This document shows, piece by piece, positions 19,301-27,598 of a stretch of DNA of 64,000 nt. This DNA comes from a virus. Numbering within the stretch: the first letter of the stretch is position 1; each line of letters opens with the position of its first letter. The notes beneath the pieces were generated by a model. The model worked only from the letters and a program-made list of their open reading frames with translations. It was not told the origin of the DNA and searched no databases. A program made the position numbers and the translations under genes. The stretch lies in the IMG/VR virus record IMGVR_UViG_3300008050_000022, positions 41,938-105,937 of that record; one strand, 5' to 3'.

Positions 19301-21049
19301 TACAGCTCCGGGAGACACCGTGCCCGTAGTGATCTCGAACCCCAAACGGTTTCGATCCACGCCCACCACAGTACATAGAACCTCGGCCACCTTGCCTGTC
19401 GCGAGGTAAGTCACCTCCGCGATCAACACATCGCCTGAGGAGACCCCAAGCTCTTCGAAGTTCAGGGAAGTGGACACCAACGTGTGAGGGATTCGCCATT
19501 CGGCCGCCGAAAGCCCTCCTGTGATCTCCTCACGATCTAGAAGAGCTAGAGACAGCGGACCCGGTCCTACAGGGGGAGCAGGCTGCGCTTCAGAATTCTT
19601 GACCCGACGGATCGTGTACGCCTTCCCATTGACTAGCAGGACTCGGCCCTCTGCAGTGCTGATGGTGGGAAGGGCGAAGGTCACCGATTGGGGGAAGGGG
19701 CCTCTCAGGGGCTGATCCAGGTAGTATCCGTCCCCTGCGGGGGTGATTCCGCTGATCGTGAAACGGCCCGAGTTCGGCGAACCGTACACGTCAATAGTCC
19801 TACCGATTGCCGAGGTGAAAGCGAACCTCTCCCCGGTACGGATCTCGTACGTTCCTAGAACGGTGCCCACCCCTCCCAGACTCTCTGTCCGCAAGGTCGT
19901 GAAGTCCTCGTCAGGTAGGGGCACGGCCACTACATCAGTGAAGGGGGAGTCGTCCTCGTCTTCTACGACCGCATTGGATGCGGAGATCAGGGTGAATGCG
20001 TGCGAGCCCGAAGCACTGAACGTCTGGGAAAGGCGCAATGAGTTGTTGTTGGGGAGTCCTCCGGCAACGCCGATAGCCTCGATACGGAACACGCCGCCGC
20101 CCACTCCGGAGGGCAATCGGATTCCGTCACCCACATCCAGACCTACGACAGCGCTGAAGTCCACTGTTGCTGACAGGGCCACGTCGCTACCCAGAACGAC
20201 TGACAGGTCTCCTACAGGTCCGGAGCCCAACACCTCTACTGCTGGCGCGGGGAACACTGTGGACCTTCGCAGGACGTAGCTCTGTAGATCGTTGCCTACT
20301 CGATCTATGACGTAGTTCCCAGCGTTGGTCCCGAGGCTGGTAAGCACTTGTAGGGTGCGGCCTGCATTCTCCTCTCTAACCGCACCCTGCAGAGCTACGA
20401 AGATACGGGAGTCCAGCACCACCCCGATCAAGGGCTCCCCTACTGCACCGGTAATGGCTGTAGACCCGTCCGCCCGGTTCCCGAAGTGGAAGTAGTGCTG
20501 CGAGGGTTCCAGATCCAGTCGGGGCTCGTAGGCCTCCCATCGCCTCTGGTAGAGATCTTGAATGGAAACGATCGACTTGTTGTAGTCGGTCTGGAATACG
20601 TCGAGGAGCTCCGCAGCAGCTTGCTGCATGTAAGACGACCAGAGAACTGTCAGGGCGTCGGCGTCCTCTATCCCTGACCAAAAATCCCCCAACACCCGGA
20701 AGAAGAACTTGCCGTCGGGAAGAATGTCCGTGCTGGTGGGAGCCTGGATCAGACCTACGTTGACAACACTCTCTGCTCTAACACTGTCAAGGGTGCCGTC
20801 ATTGACGACTAGTCCGACTACGTAAGGACCTCGGATGTCAGGCGAGTACGTGGCTACCCCATCCAGGATCTCTACCAGGTCTGCGTCTACCAGCCTCGAG
20901 CCCAGGGGGCGAGACACGAATGACCAGGAGTACGTGAGCGCGTCACCGTCAGGGTCTACGCTGGCTCGGCCGTCCAGCCGGACGGTCACCCCCGTCACAG
21001 CACGCTGCTCGGCTGGACGGATTACGGCGGTGGGAGGTAGTCCAGGCAC
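16334..21049 (-). CDS. Giant virion protein with N-terminal PKD-like domain and repeats (1571 aa)
   Basis: Starts at GTG 21049; SD weak. Residues about 5-100 form a PKD/Ig-like domain: VTVRLDGRASVDPDGDALTY then a TYSPDIRGPYVVGLVVND strand. After that come many copies of a beta motif with consensus G-D-x-(L/I)-x-(I/V)-x-x-G-x-(N/D)-A-G-x-Y-x-(I/V)-x-x-V, such as FEILDGVDAGQYVISTVT (near 16430-16480), LRILDGPSAGTYQVLDVI (near 16950-17005) and LLYIPLGQNAGWYEVDSV (near 17515-17570). The same motif occurs in the adjacent J-like protein. It probably forms part of the baseplate or its fibres; PKD domains are often used for surface contact. Confidence 0.85.
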   Translation of the reverse strand: MPGLPPTAVIRPAEQRAVTGVTVRLDGRASVDPDGDALTYSWSFVSRPLGSRLVDADLVEILDGVATYSPDIRGPYVVGLVVNDGTLDSVRAESVVNVGLIQAPTSTDILPDGKFFFRVLGDFWSGIEDADALTVLWSSYMQQAAAELLDVFQTDYNKSIVSIQDLYQRRWEAYEPRLDLEPSQHYFHFGNRADGSTAITGAVGEPLIGVVLDSRIFVALQGAVREENAGRTLQVLTSLGTNAGNYVIDRVGNDLQSYVLRRSTVFPAPAVEVLGSGPVGDLSVVLGSDVALSATVDFSAVVGLDVGDGIRLPSGVGGGVFRIEAIGVAGGLPNNNSLRLSQTFSASGSHAFTLISASNAVVEDEDDSPFTDVVAVPLPDEDFTTLRTESLGGVGTVLGTYEIRTGERFAFTSAIGRTIDVYGSPNSGRFTISGITPAGDGYYLDQPLRGPFPQSVTFALPTISTAEGRVLLVNGKAYTIRRVKNSEAQPAPPVGPGPLSLALLDREEITGGLSAAEWRIPHTLVSTSLNFEELGVSSGDVLIAEVTYLATGKVAEVLCTVVGVDRNRLGFEITTGTVSPGAVLDLTDVEIEALAESLGVAGATRNGLGDLVLEGDAASLNTGVRSYQFSAMYHNIPVEFGEPVTIAGHTFYVAAQGIIRNSLILVDEKTRAIPGLREYIATPFVSLQDGDVHVASRDGALTQVPNIPVSLTENLEYVVDGEMDFSGRDGATTLGSPTFTSAAGRFLSRNVRIGDTLKVLELDYTIVQVLSETQLQVLNSLTGAAFLFTDTALPYTLERSTSGTFIRFVPGTFSVTAPAPDRLWAEVTFLDNSEVIEDNFGMMVSFSEEDLSSRNTSSTTYREAVLGLMYAWANGPKEGNIRLGVQILLGLPVADVRGQILDIKEDYSLDPDTGLPSLGRILVEDLDDDGVGTGLVRIYFFPPLNADDVVDFAGLETNPATGETYKVGDTVERFAALSKGVVVSDYVNDPDWWKGEYHQGASSAELQKYHRWSLRASIDVVNPDDLDLAAQFVKVFDPAWVDVVAKMVKPLTDDMEIQDTLYTHGKQYLTDDIFPIEATAQLDAHNGLGFHLNFLGAPPLMSRQMFAGWDLVTPDGAGATATVSSVRGGFQAPLANAPHPAYSALTVWHNDPLVRAGDLLYIPLGQNAGWYEVDSVSSDTDLVIKQHTTYPFAAPGVDGLQADTAQTFFVYRPTGYEITNGSKLTMSAGVNTVVDGLNGFYTEGVAVGDKLIIWDTANREVYTITEMINPGIGPNPWETTSGVFPWTTLRIDPTPAASSSAVYSIVRECLRTNPILSGQKNMATVAGSNQVSVAAQNFDLELLQTFDELRILDGPSAGTYQVLDVISATELYVRPPPPANYGGADWEIRRTKGLGEGGGMLLNQLKHWSLKDQLTLVMERPRAVVGALTGIADVTASGRVLSSAGTDFQAGGAAIGHYVQVVGDNSGVYKIAGVSGNDLTLETDLQTSVVPATVEVLDDDLAFTIAGDTVTYLGGDLVNNQLNPGDLFEILDGVDAGQYVISTVTAATTFDLTNAPAPAGAVTGRLLRVVR

Positions 21050-21074
21050 TAGATGCTCGTGCTAGCCTTCAGGA

Positions 21075-21353
21075 ATGCTGGTTGAAATGACTGAAGAGGA
21101 GTTGTTGGCCGCCCTTGAGGGAGAGGAGTGCATCCTAGACCAGGTGGCTCAGCCCGGACTAGACGCTGTGAAGTCGGCAACCTGCCCGGAGTGCGGGGCT
21201 CGCCCCCTCCCCATGGTTGATCCGCACAACCCTCTGCATGCATTCTTGCCGACATTCAACTACGTCGCCAACTGCCCGGACTGCGGGTGCCAGTTCAGCC
21301 CACAGAGTGGAGTGATACGGAAAGTAGGAGGGTTCAGCCCGATCATCACCTGA
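21075..21353 (+). CDS. Lone rightward zinc-ribbon gene inside the leftward virion operon
   Basis: 92 aa from ATG 21075, or 88 aa from ATG 21087. It has TCPECGARPLPM and NCPDCGCQFS, a four-to-five Cys zinc ribbon, and an acidic helical N-terminus (MTEEELLAALEGEECI). The gap between the two giant leftward genes is just large enough for it, and its 3' end overlaps the J-like gene's end by eight bases. Codon use is regular in this frame. It would be antisense to the polycistronic virion message, which is unusual. Confidence 0.72.
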   Translation: MLVEMTEEELLAALEGEECILDQVAQPGLDAVKSATCPECGARPLPMVDPHNPLHAFLPTFNYVANCPDCGCQFSPQSGVIRKVGGFSPIIT

Positions 21354-24300
21354 ACCTTGCTGCCGTGGTCTCTTGCGTGAGCTTCAACTGCTCCCCCGGC
21401 TCCGCCGCATCGCCCGAGCCAGAAGCTATCACAGTCCCTGGAATGAAGAAGCTGATCCGGTTGCTGCCGTTGAAGAAGTAAGGCTCGTCCCCTCCCAGGC
21501 GGTCCCGAGACCTGTTCCCTACCAGCCGCCGGTTGATGTCGTGCGTAACGGCTACCAGGTAGATGTCGTGCGCCCAGTCGTTCGCCCCGTTGTTGTCCAA
21601 CACCTTCTCGATCTGCGTTGCCAGGCTCAGCGGGTCTACAGGCGAGAGAAGGTTGATCGCTGACTGAATCTTCTCCCCCATCACTGACGGCGCGCTTCCA
21701 CCGGTGTAGCGGATCTCCGCACTGATGTACGACGGCAGGAAGTGCCTTCCTACAGGGTTGGCACAGACCGTTCGCTCCTTGGGAGAGATGAGGAATCTGT
21801 GGATCTGGTTCACTAGTGGGGAGTGATCGTACTGAATCTGCAGGCTCTGTCCGTGCAGCGGAATCGTCTGGGTCAGACGATCTTCTCTTCCTATCGGCAA
21901 GAAGCTGGGGGAGAGCATGAGCTTCACTCTCTCGAGGGTGGAGAAGGTGAAGTTGGGATCCTCGACTTCGTAGTAGTACCCGTCTGCCTGGTACGTGCCG
22001 AACACTGCCTCGAACCGCTGCTCGGCTGGGACGTTGTGCACCTCGTCGGTTCCGAGAGCCCGAACGGCCACGTCGAAGTAGTACAGGGCCCCTTCCCGCT
22101 GCGCCTCCATGCGGGTGGAGGAGATCCTCTGTACACCTGGACGCACAATGCGGAAAGGCTGGGTAGTCCCTGCCCGAGGTGTAGCTGCCGGGGCAGTGGG
22201 GCTCCACACGGAGAAGGTGGTGCCTGCCGTGAGAGAGGAGCCTACGCCCACTACCGTAAACCGCTTTGCCGAGCCCTCGTAGATCCGCACGGCCCTTGCT
22301 GCGACGAGCTCCGTGCCTCCAGCAGTGGTGGAGGGAGGATCGACTAGTGGGGCGGCGGTGATGGCCCAGATCACTGCATTGTCGTCAACGGTGAAACTGC
22401 CTGCAGGGATGTCAAGGTCTACATAGTTCCCGCCTGCGTGTACAGCGGTGATCTCATATGACCCGTTGGACTGGGGCTCGTCCGACATCATGATCGTCAG
22501 GAACTTGCCCACGTCCGTGGACTGGAAGGGGTTCGAGTTGTCCCAGAACCGGGAAGGGAGCGCTCCTGAGCCAGCGTAGAAGCCTACGCCGCCACTCTTC
22601 TCGATCGACAGGGTCGTCTCCGTGAGAGGTCGGTCGAGCTCGAGCTGATAGGCATTGACGATCTTGGTGACGACGTAGCCGCCCTTGTCTGCTCCACCCT
22701 CGATGAAGAAGAGGTCACCTACCTCCACCAGATCCCGCAGGTCTACAGTGGGGATCAGCGTACGCAGAGCAAGGGTGACGACATTGCTCCCGAAACGTGT
22801 GGTGAAGGCCGGAATGTGGTCGGTGTCGTCAGTAGACGGGGCACTGGGTAGTACAAACACCTCCTCATGAATCTCGATCTCGTCTCGGTACTGCCGAATG
22901 CCCTCGAGGATGGGAGCGTCTCGGTCCGCCCCTATCAAGGTTAGCGCCGTGAAGGTGTTGTCTCCGTTGATCGTTGCTGTTCCTACTGCCAAATCTCGAG
23001 GGTACGCCTGCGGCTGAGTAACTGCTGCCTCGTCTTGGGAAGGGATCACGGGATGCGGGTCGGCGTCGGGGTCGGCGCCGAACAGCACCTCCAACGCGCC
23101 TACCGTGGTGGTGAAGAGGGTGGGTCTAGAGGCTGGTAGGACTACAGGGGTGGGATCTGGAGACGTGGTGGGATCGTAGAAGACGACGCACCTACCGCCG
23201 CTATCCACCTCTACCGAGGTGGGCTCGGTGAAGTACAGCCGCATCGTGCCAGCACAAGTGGATGGACCAACGCAATACGGGACGCTAGACCCGTTCATGA
23301 GACCTGCGAAGAACTCCGATGCCGTGAGGTCGAACGTCCCTGAGATGTCCATCCCCAAGGATTCCAGCGCCTCTAGGATCCACTTGAAGAATTCAACCAA
23401 CACGTCGAAGGGGTCTGTGGGATCGCCATAGCTGTCGTAGCAGACGTCGAAGTCGGGAGCCTCGGGCGGAGAGGGAACGAGCGGGAACCCAAACGCGAAC
23501 AGATCGCAGAAGGGCTTCCACGGGTCCACAGGGAACTGCCCTCGGATACCTACGGCGCACAGCTTCAGCACGGAGCGGAAGGCGTCCATGCCGTCTTCAA
23601 GCGAGCTGGTCAAGCTGATGAACTTCGCCTGATCTGCTGGCGACATGTTGACTAGGTCAGCCCTCGCAAAGCCCGTCACTGCCGCAGACAGGTCTACCGA
23701 ATCCTCATCACCCGCCAAGGCGATCAGCAGGTTGATGAGACCGAAGACGTCCTGACCTTCCGCAGCTCCGGCAAGCATGGCCAAGCCGACGCCGCTTCCC
23801 AGAGGAGTGGTGTCGAGGGAAAGCTCGTAGACGCTAGCAACATCATAGCCCCCCGCATTCGGCCCATCAGTGAGCACGAGAGTGTCTCCCACCAGAGAGG
23901 AACACAGAGCCGGACCGGTGCGGGGCAGCATGTTCAGGATGTCTGCCACCAGCTGCTGGGCTTCAGCGCTGTCTAGCGTGTCCGGCGTGCCCGACTTGAT
24001 GAGCTTGAACCAGTCCGACAGCGCCCTGAACAACTTGACCAGGTCCACATCGGGCATGGCCATGAACAGGTTACTGCAGCAGCCGATCAGCTCCTTGGGA
24101 ACACAGATCTCGAACTGCACGAAGGGGGTGAGGCCATCGGTGAGGAAGTCCCCTGTGAGCAGGGTCATGTTCCAGTTGATGACCATCTTGTCGTCTTCGA
24201 CTTGGAAGATGGGCGGAGTACCTGCGATGAAGGAGGGGAAGAAGGCTGCGATGGTCGTGGTGAGCCAGTCAGCTATCTCGTTGACGTAGTCCTGCCCCGT

Positions 24301-26592
24301 CGATGGAAGGCCCCAGTTGACGGAGATCTCATCCGGATGGACCGTCACACAGAAGATGTACCCGTCGCAGTCCAAGCACTCCGACGTGTAGTAGTCCTGC
24401 CGCCCCAGCATGGACGCCGCGATGACTTCGAAGTCGGGGGCAGCTGGGTTCAAGGCCAGGAAGGAGCTCAGGCTGGGAGGGCAAGCCGCTCCCATGTTCT
24501 CGAACGCTAGCCCGAGGCTCGGAACCGTGAACCCCAGCGTTCCACATGCCGTGGTGTCCGCTCCCGTGAACGCCTGGTTAGTACGAGCCTCTACAGGCAG
24601 GGCGTAGGGCACGTTGATGTCGGAGGGCTGCCCGGTGCTATCCAGAAGCGTTACGCCCTTGGGAGGGATACGTACTAGGGGAAGCTGGATCCCCGACTGG
24701 GAGGTGTAGACCTCGTAAGTCAGGTTCGACGCGCTGTCCGTCAGTGTCCGGTCTACGATCGGGGTGGCCCCGCCGCCCAGGGTATCGAACCCCCGGATGA
24801 CGTAGTCTCCGGCGTCGTCCCCGTCCTTGATCTTGATGATGTCGCCTACCGCTACTCCGTACGAGATCAGATTGACCGTGACGATGAGAACACTCGAACC
24901 GATCACCGTACTCAGATCTGCTCCGCCGACTCCTCCGAAGGGGATCTTCAAGATCTTGGGCTCGATCGGGTCGAACTCGAGGTCGGTTACGACGGAGAAG
25001 GGGAGACCGATCTCGTCAGCAACCAGATCGACGTCCAGCACTAGCTGGAGGGGTGTGACATCGAGGATGCGGTACACGCCTGCGTCAGCACCGCCCTTCA
25101 GGACTAGGTACATCCCGATCTGAACACCCAAATCCTCCCAATCCACCGTGATGTCCGAGGACGTGACGATGTTGGGGAACGCCCCAGACCCTGCAGTTAC
25201 GAGCGTGGTCATGGACACTAGAGGCGACTCGTCACTGATGTTGGTGACGGACATCGTGCTTCGCACATCCTTGGTAGGCCGCACGAATACGTCGTGGTGT
25301 CCACCGATATGAACTACCTCATCTAGTATTTCGAGCTCCCCTGAGCCGGTATTGGGGGCCTGGATCCCTCCCGGTATGTCAGAGATCGTCAGCTTTCCTG
25401 GGCCCGTAATGATCGCGTTCACGGCTGGTAGGAACCCGGGCAACGAGCCCAAGATGGCAGAGGTCGGAGTCGGAGACTTGTCCAGCCGGAACAGCAAGAT
25501 GTTGGGGAGGTTGGCGATCACGTCCTGACTGTCGAAGACGATCGAGTCGATTTCGAACTTCTCTTTACTGGACGCCGGCGGCAGGCCGTACAGGAGCTTC
25601 CCGTAGTTGAGGACCACCTCCATACCTACAGCGACCTTGTCCGTCCCCAGCAGGCCCCGGTCTTCCCAACCTGCGAAGAAGAGGACGAAGGTACCAAATA
25701 CGAACGCCTTGCCAGCTGCCCGTACTGACCCCTGCCCGCCCCCGGTCATGCGGTCTCGCTGCATCTCGGGGTCGTTGTACCCAACCACCTGCACGCTGTT
25801 GATCGTAGGGAAGGATCCCGCTAGCCGGGACTCGATGCCCCTGGCGTTGGTAGTAGATCGCTCAGTCAGGGACTTCCTACCTCGAGCCACTAGCTGCGCG
25901 TTGGTCTCCCTGGACCGCCCAGTCGAGGCTCTGGCCGGGTTAGTGACTCTCACCACGTTGGGGATGTCTTGCACCCGCACCAGTTGACCAGGAGTGATCT
26001 CGTACTGCGGTCCGGTCTGTTCTGCCCTCAGATGGAAGTCGGCGTAGTACAGGTCGCCGAACCGCTGGGCGGCCATCGTTGCCGCTGTAACAGCCTGAGG
26101 CTCGGGCGGGAAGAAGTTCAGACCGTTCGTTGTGGAGAACTGCGTGACAGGGGCCACGGAAACGAACGTCGGGTTCGAGAAGAAGACTCGCCCGGTCACA
26201 GAAGCATACTGCCCCGTCCGCCTCTCAACGAACCAGTTCGCCATGAGGTCGTCTGCGTCGTGCTCGGTCAGTAGCTCCGACCGTCGGACAGACTGTCGCT
26301 GCTTGGAGCGGAGGATCTGCTCCTTGAGGGCCCCAAGAGTCAGAGCCAGCGGCTTCGTCACCATGTCTGCGAAGGGACTGCCCTCGTCCACGTTGAGGCT
26401 GGGGTACTCCTGGCGGATGCGATCCTCTACGAAGGTACGCGTAGGAGTAGTGAGGGGGTCCGGCCCGAGAGCGTCCAGGATGGGGGAGATCACCTGGGAG
26501 TAGAAAGGCGACCCCTCAGCCACGTCCATAGTGGCGTCGAAGCGGAGAGCGTTGAGCTGTAGAAGCTCCTTGATGTCTTGTCGAAGAGCCAT
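21346..26592 (-). CDS. Baseplate J-like protein, greatly enlarged (1748 aa)
   Basis: Start ATG 26592 overlaps the gp25-like stop (TAATG). The N-terminus has two copies of an EGSPF module, VAEGSPFYSQVISPILDALG (about 24-43) and VDEGSPFADMVTKPLALTLG (about 69-88), like the opening of baseplate J/gp6 proteins. A J-core region follows with SRETNAQLVARGRKSLTERS near 229-248 and SVQVVGYNDPEMQRD. Ordinary J proteins are 300-700 aa; here over 1000 extra residues include at least five G-D-x-L-x-I-x-G-x-D-A-G-x-Y repeats shared with neighbours. It should form the baseplate wedge with gp25. Gene order gp25 then J is conserved in myoviruses. Confidence 0.88.
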   Translation of the reverse strand: MALRQDIKELLQLNALRFDATMDVAEGSPFYSQVISPILDALGPDPLTTPTRTFVEDRIRQEYPSLNVDEGSPFADMVTKPLALTLGALKEQILRSKQRQSVRRSELLTEHDADDLMANWFVERRTGQYASVTGRVFFSNPTFVSVAPVTQFSTTNGLNFFPPEPQAVTAATMAAQRFGDLYYADFHLRAEQTGPQYEITPGQLVRVQDIPNVVRVTNPARASTGRSRETNAQLVARGRKSLTERSTTNARGIESRLAGSFPTINSVQVVGYNDPEMQRDRMTGGGQGSVRAAGKAFVFGTFVLFFAGWEDRGLLGTDKVAVGMEVVLNYGKLLYGLPPASSKEKFEIDSIVFDSQDVIANLPNILLFRLDKSPTPTSAILGSLPGFLPAVNAIITGPGKLTISDIPGGIQAPNTGSGELEILDEVVHIGGHHDVFVRPTKDVRSTMSVTNISDESPLVSMTTLVTAGSGAFPNIVTSSDITVDWEDLGVQIGMYLVLKGGADAGVYRILDVTPLQLVLDVDLVADEIGLPFSVVTDLEFDPIEPKILKIPFGGVGGADLSTVIGSSVLIVTVNLISYGVAVGDIIKIKDGDDAGDYVIRGFDTLGGGATPIVDRTLTDSASNLTYEVYTSQSGIQLPLVRIPPKGVTLLDSTGQPSDINVPYALPVEARTNQAFTGADTTACGTLGFTVPSLGLAFENMGAACPPSLSSFLALNPAAPDFEVIAASMLGRQDYYTSECLDCDGYIFCVTVHPDEISVNWGLPSTGQDYVNEIADWLTTTIAAFFPSFIAGTPPIFQVEDDKMVINWNMTLLTGDFLTDGLTPFVQFEICVPKELIGCCSNLFMAMPDVDLVKLFRALSDWFKLIKSGTPDTLDSAEAQQLVADILNMLPRTGPALCSSLVGDTLVLTDGPNAGGYDVASVYELSLDTTPLGSGVGLAMLAGAAEGQDVFGLINLLIALAGDEDSVDLSAAVTGFARADLVNMSPADQAKFISLTSSLEDGMDAFRSVLKLCAVGIRGQFPVDPWKPFCDLFAFGFPLVPSPPEAPDFDVCYDSYGDPTDPFDVLVEFFKWILEALESLGMDISGTFDLTASEFFAGLMNGSSVPYCVGPSTCAGTMRLYFTEPTSVEVDSGGRCVVFYDPTTSPDPTPVVLPASRPTLFTTTVGALEVLFGADPDADPHPVIPSQDEAAVTQPQAYPRDLAVGTATINGDNTFTALTLIGADRDAPILEGIRQYRDEIEIHEEVFVLPSAPSTDDTDHIPAFTTRFGSNVVTLALRTLIPTVDLRDLVEVGDLFFIEGGADKGGYVVTKIVNAYQLELDRPLTETTLSIEKSGGVGFYAGSGALPSRFWDNSNPFQSTDVGKFLTIMMSDEPQSNGSYEITAVHAGGNYVDLDIPAGSFTVDDNAVIWAITAAPLVDPPSTTAGGTELVAARAVRIYEGSAKRFTVVGVGSSLTAGTTFSVWSPTAPAATPRAGTTQPFRIVRPGVQRISSTRMEAQREGALYYFDVAVRALGTDEVHNVPAEQRFEAVFGTYQADGYYYEVEDPNFTFSTLERVKLMLSPSFLPIGREDRLTQTIPLHGQSLQIQYDHSPLVNQIHRFLISPKERTVCANPVGRHFLPSYISAEIRYTGGSAPSVMGEKIQSAINLLSPVDPLSLATQIEKVLDNNGANDWAHDIYLVAVTHDINRRLVGNRSRDRLGGDEPYFFNGSNRISFFIPGTVIASGSGDAAEPGEQLKLTQETTAARFR

Positions 26593-27236
26593 TACGCCAC
26601 CAGGTTCACTAGGGCAGCATCTCCTGCCATTGAGATCAGCTCGACCCGTCCCTGCAAGGTTCCGGACTGCGGTTCGAAGCTTACAGATACCACCCGGGCA
26701 GCGGCCAGCCTTTCATCCGCTGGGAGGGTGACGCGATTAGCCTGCAGTTCCAGGATCTGGCTCTTTGTTCGAGCGACGGCTTGAACGAACGAGGTCTTGA
26801 GGTCAGGGCGAGTTGGGGCCCCTGCTACCTGGCCCACCAGGGCCAGCAAGTTCCCTCCGATGTCGGGGCGGTACACGTCCCGGCCAGGCGTGGTCAACAG
26901 CACCTTCGTGAAGAGCTGCGCTAGAGACATGAGCCCCGACAGGAGTCCTGTCTCTAGCTTCGGCTTGATGATGCTTCGCTCCGTGAGGGTAAACGTGCTG
27001 CTAAGTACTTGGATCGTACGAAGGCGATCATCCCGAAGCTGTTCGGGACGATCAACTAGCAGCACGGAAGAAGAGAAGATCGCAAAGGTGGTCACTACGC
27101 CGTTGAGCAGCACTTCGGTGACTTTTCGGAAGTCTACTCCGGTGACTTTGTAGAGGACGGGGTACGTACTAGCGATCACCTCCACCCTGCTGACAGGGAC
27201 TATGTCCTGGACCGAGATGATTTGCAGATCGCTCAT
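26592..27236 (-). CDS. GPW/gp25-like baseplate wedge protein
   Basis: 214 aa, start ATG 27236 overlapping the previous stop (ATGA). The region LLTTPGRDVYRPDIGGNLLALVG, near residues 112-134, matches the gp25/IraD fold signature (L-x-T-x-x-G-x-x-x-x-x-P-x-x-G). A following helix and a beta segment ending GRVELISM complete the fold. About 110 extra N-terminal residues precede it. gp25 is a core wedge component next to the sheath start in contractile tails, and its position just before the J-like gene supports the call. Confidence 0.82.
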   Translation of the reverse strand: MSDLQIISVQDIVPVSRVEVIASTYPVLYKVTGVDFRKVTEVLLNGVVTTFAIFSSSVLLVDRPEQLRDDRLRTIQVLSSTFTLTERSIIKPKLETGLLSGLMSLAQLFTKVLLTTPGRDVYRPDIGGNLLALVGQVAGAPTRPDLKTSFVQAVARTKSQILELQANRVTLPADERLAAARVVSVSFEPQSGTLQGRVELISMAGDAALVNLVA

Positions 27237-27598
27237 TGTTCCTGAGTCTCCAGCTGCCGAGCGCTCTCCTTCTGCTCGGCAGCGTCCCGCAGAACCCCCC
27301 GCACTGCAGCGATTGCCCCGGTGTCCGGATCCAGCAATCGCTCTTCCAGGCTATCTAGCTTCTGTAGCACCCCTACTCCCCAAGACCCCACCGTGCGAGT
27401 GTTCTGAGACTGGGCGGTGTTTCCCTGTGCTTCCTGGTCGCTGTCTAGGAAGAGGAGCTGTTCCACGATGAGCTCCTCCATCGTAACGGCGGACAGGGCT
27501 TCAGCGGTCTCGCGGCCTCGAACAAAGGAGTACCCGTCACTGAGGGCACGTCGTACCTCCCGGGGAATGGGATCGTCATCCGACGTTTGCTCAGCCAC
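27233..27598 (-). CDS. Hypothetical tail/baseplate operon protein
   Basis: 121 aa from GTG 27598, overlapping the upstream stop by one base. It is acidic and helical, ending with a coiled-coil-like segment (RGVLRDAAEQKESARQLETQEQ). It is coupled to both neighbours and therefore likely made with the baseplate proteins, but no family is recognised. Confidence 0.75.
   Translation of the reverse strand: MAEQTSDDDPIPREVRRALSDGYSFVRGRETAEALSAVTMEELIVEQLLFLDSDQEAQGNTAQSQNTRTVGSWGVGVLQKLDSLEERLLDPDTGAIAAVRGVLRDAAEQKESARQLETQEQ

Noticed and set aside
22685-25123. Rightward reading frames of 60-140 aa inside the giant leftward genes
   Set aside because: They are in GC-rich antisense frames, lack SD sequences and have no recognisable domains; they are shadows of the real genes.
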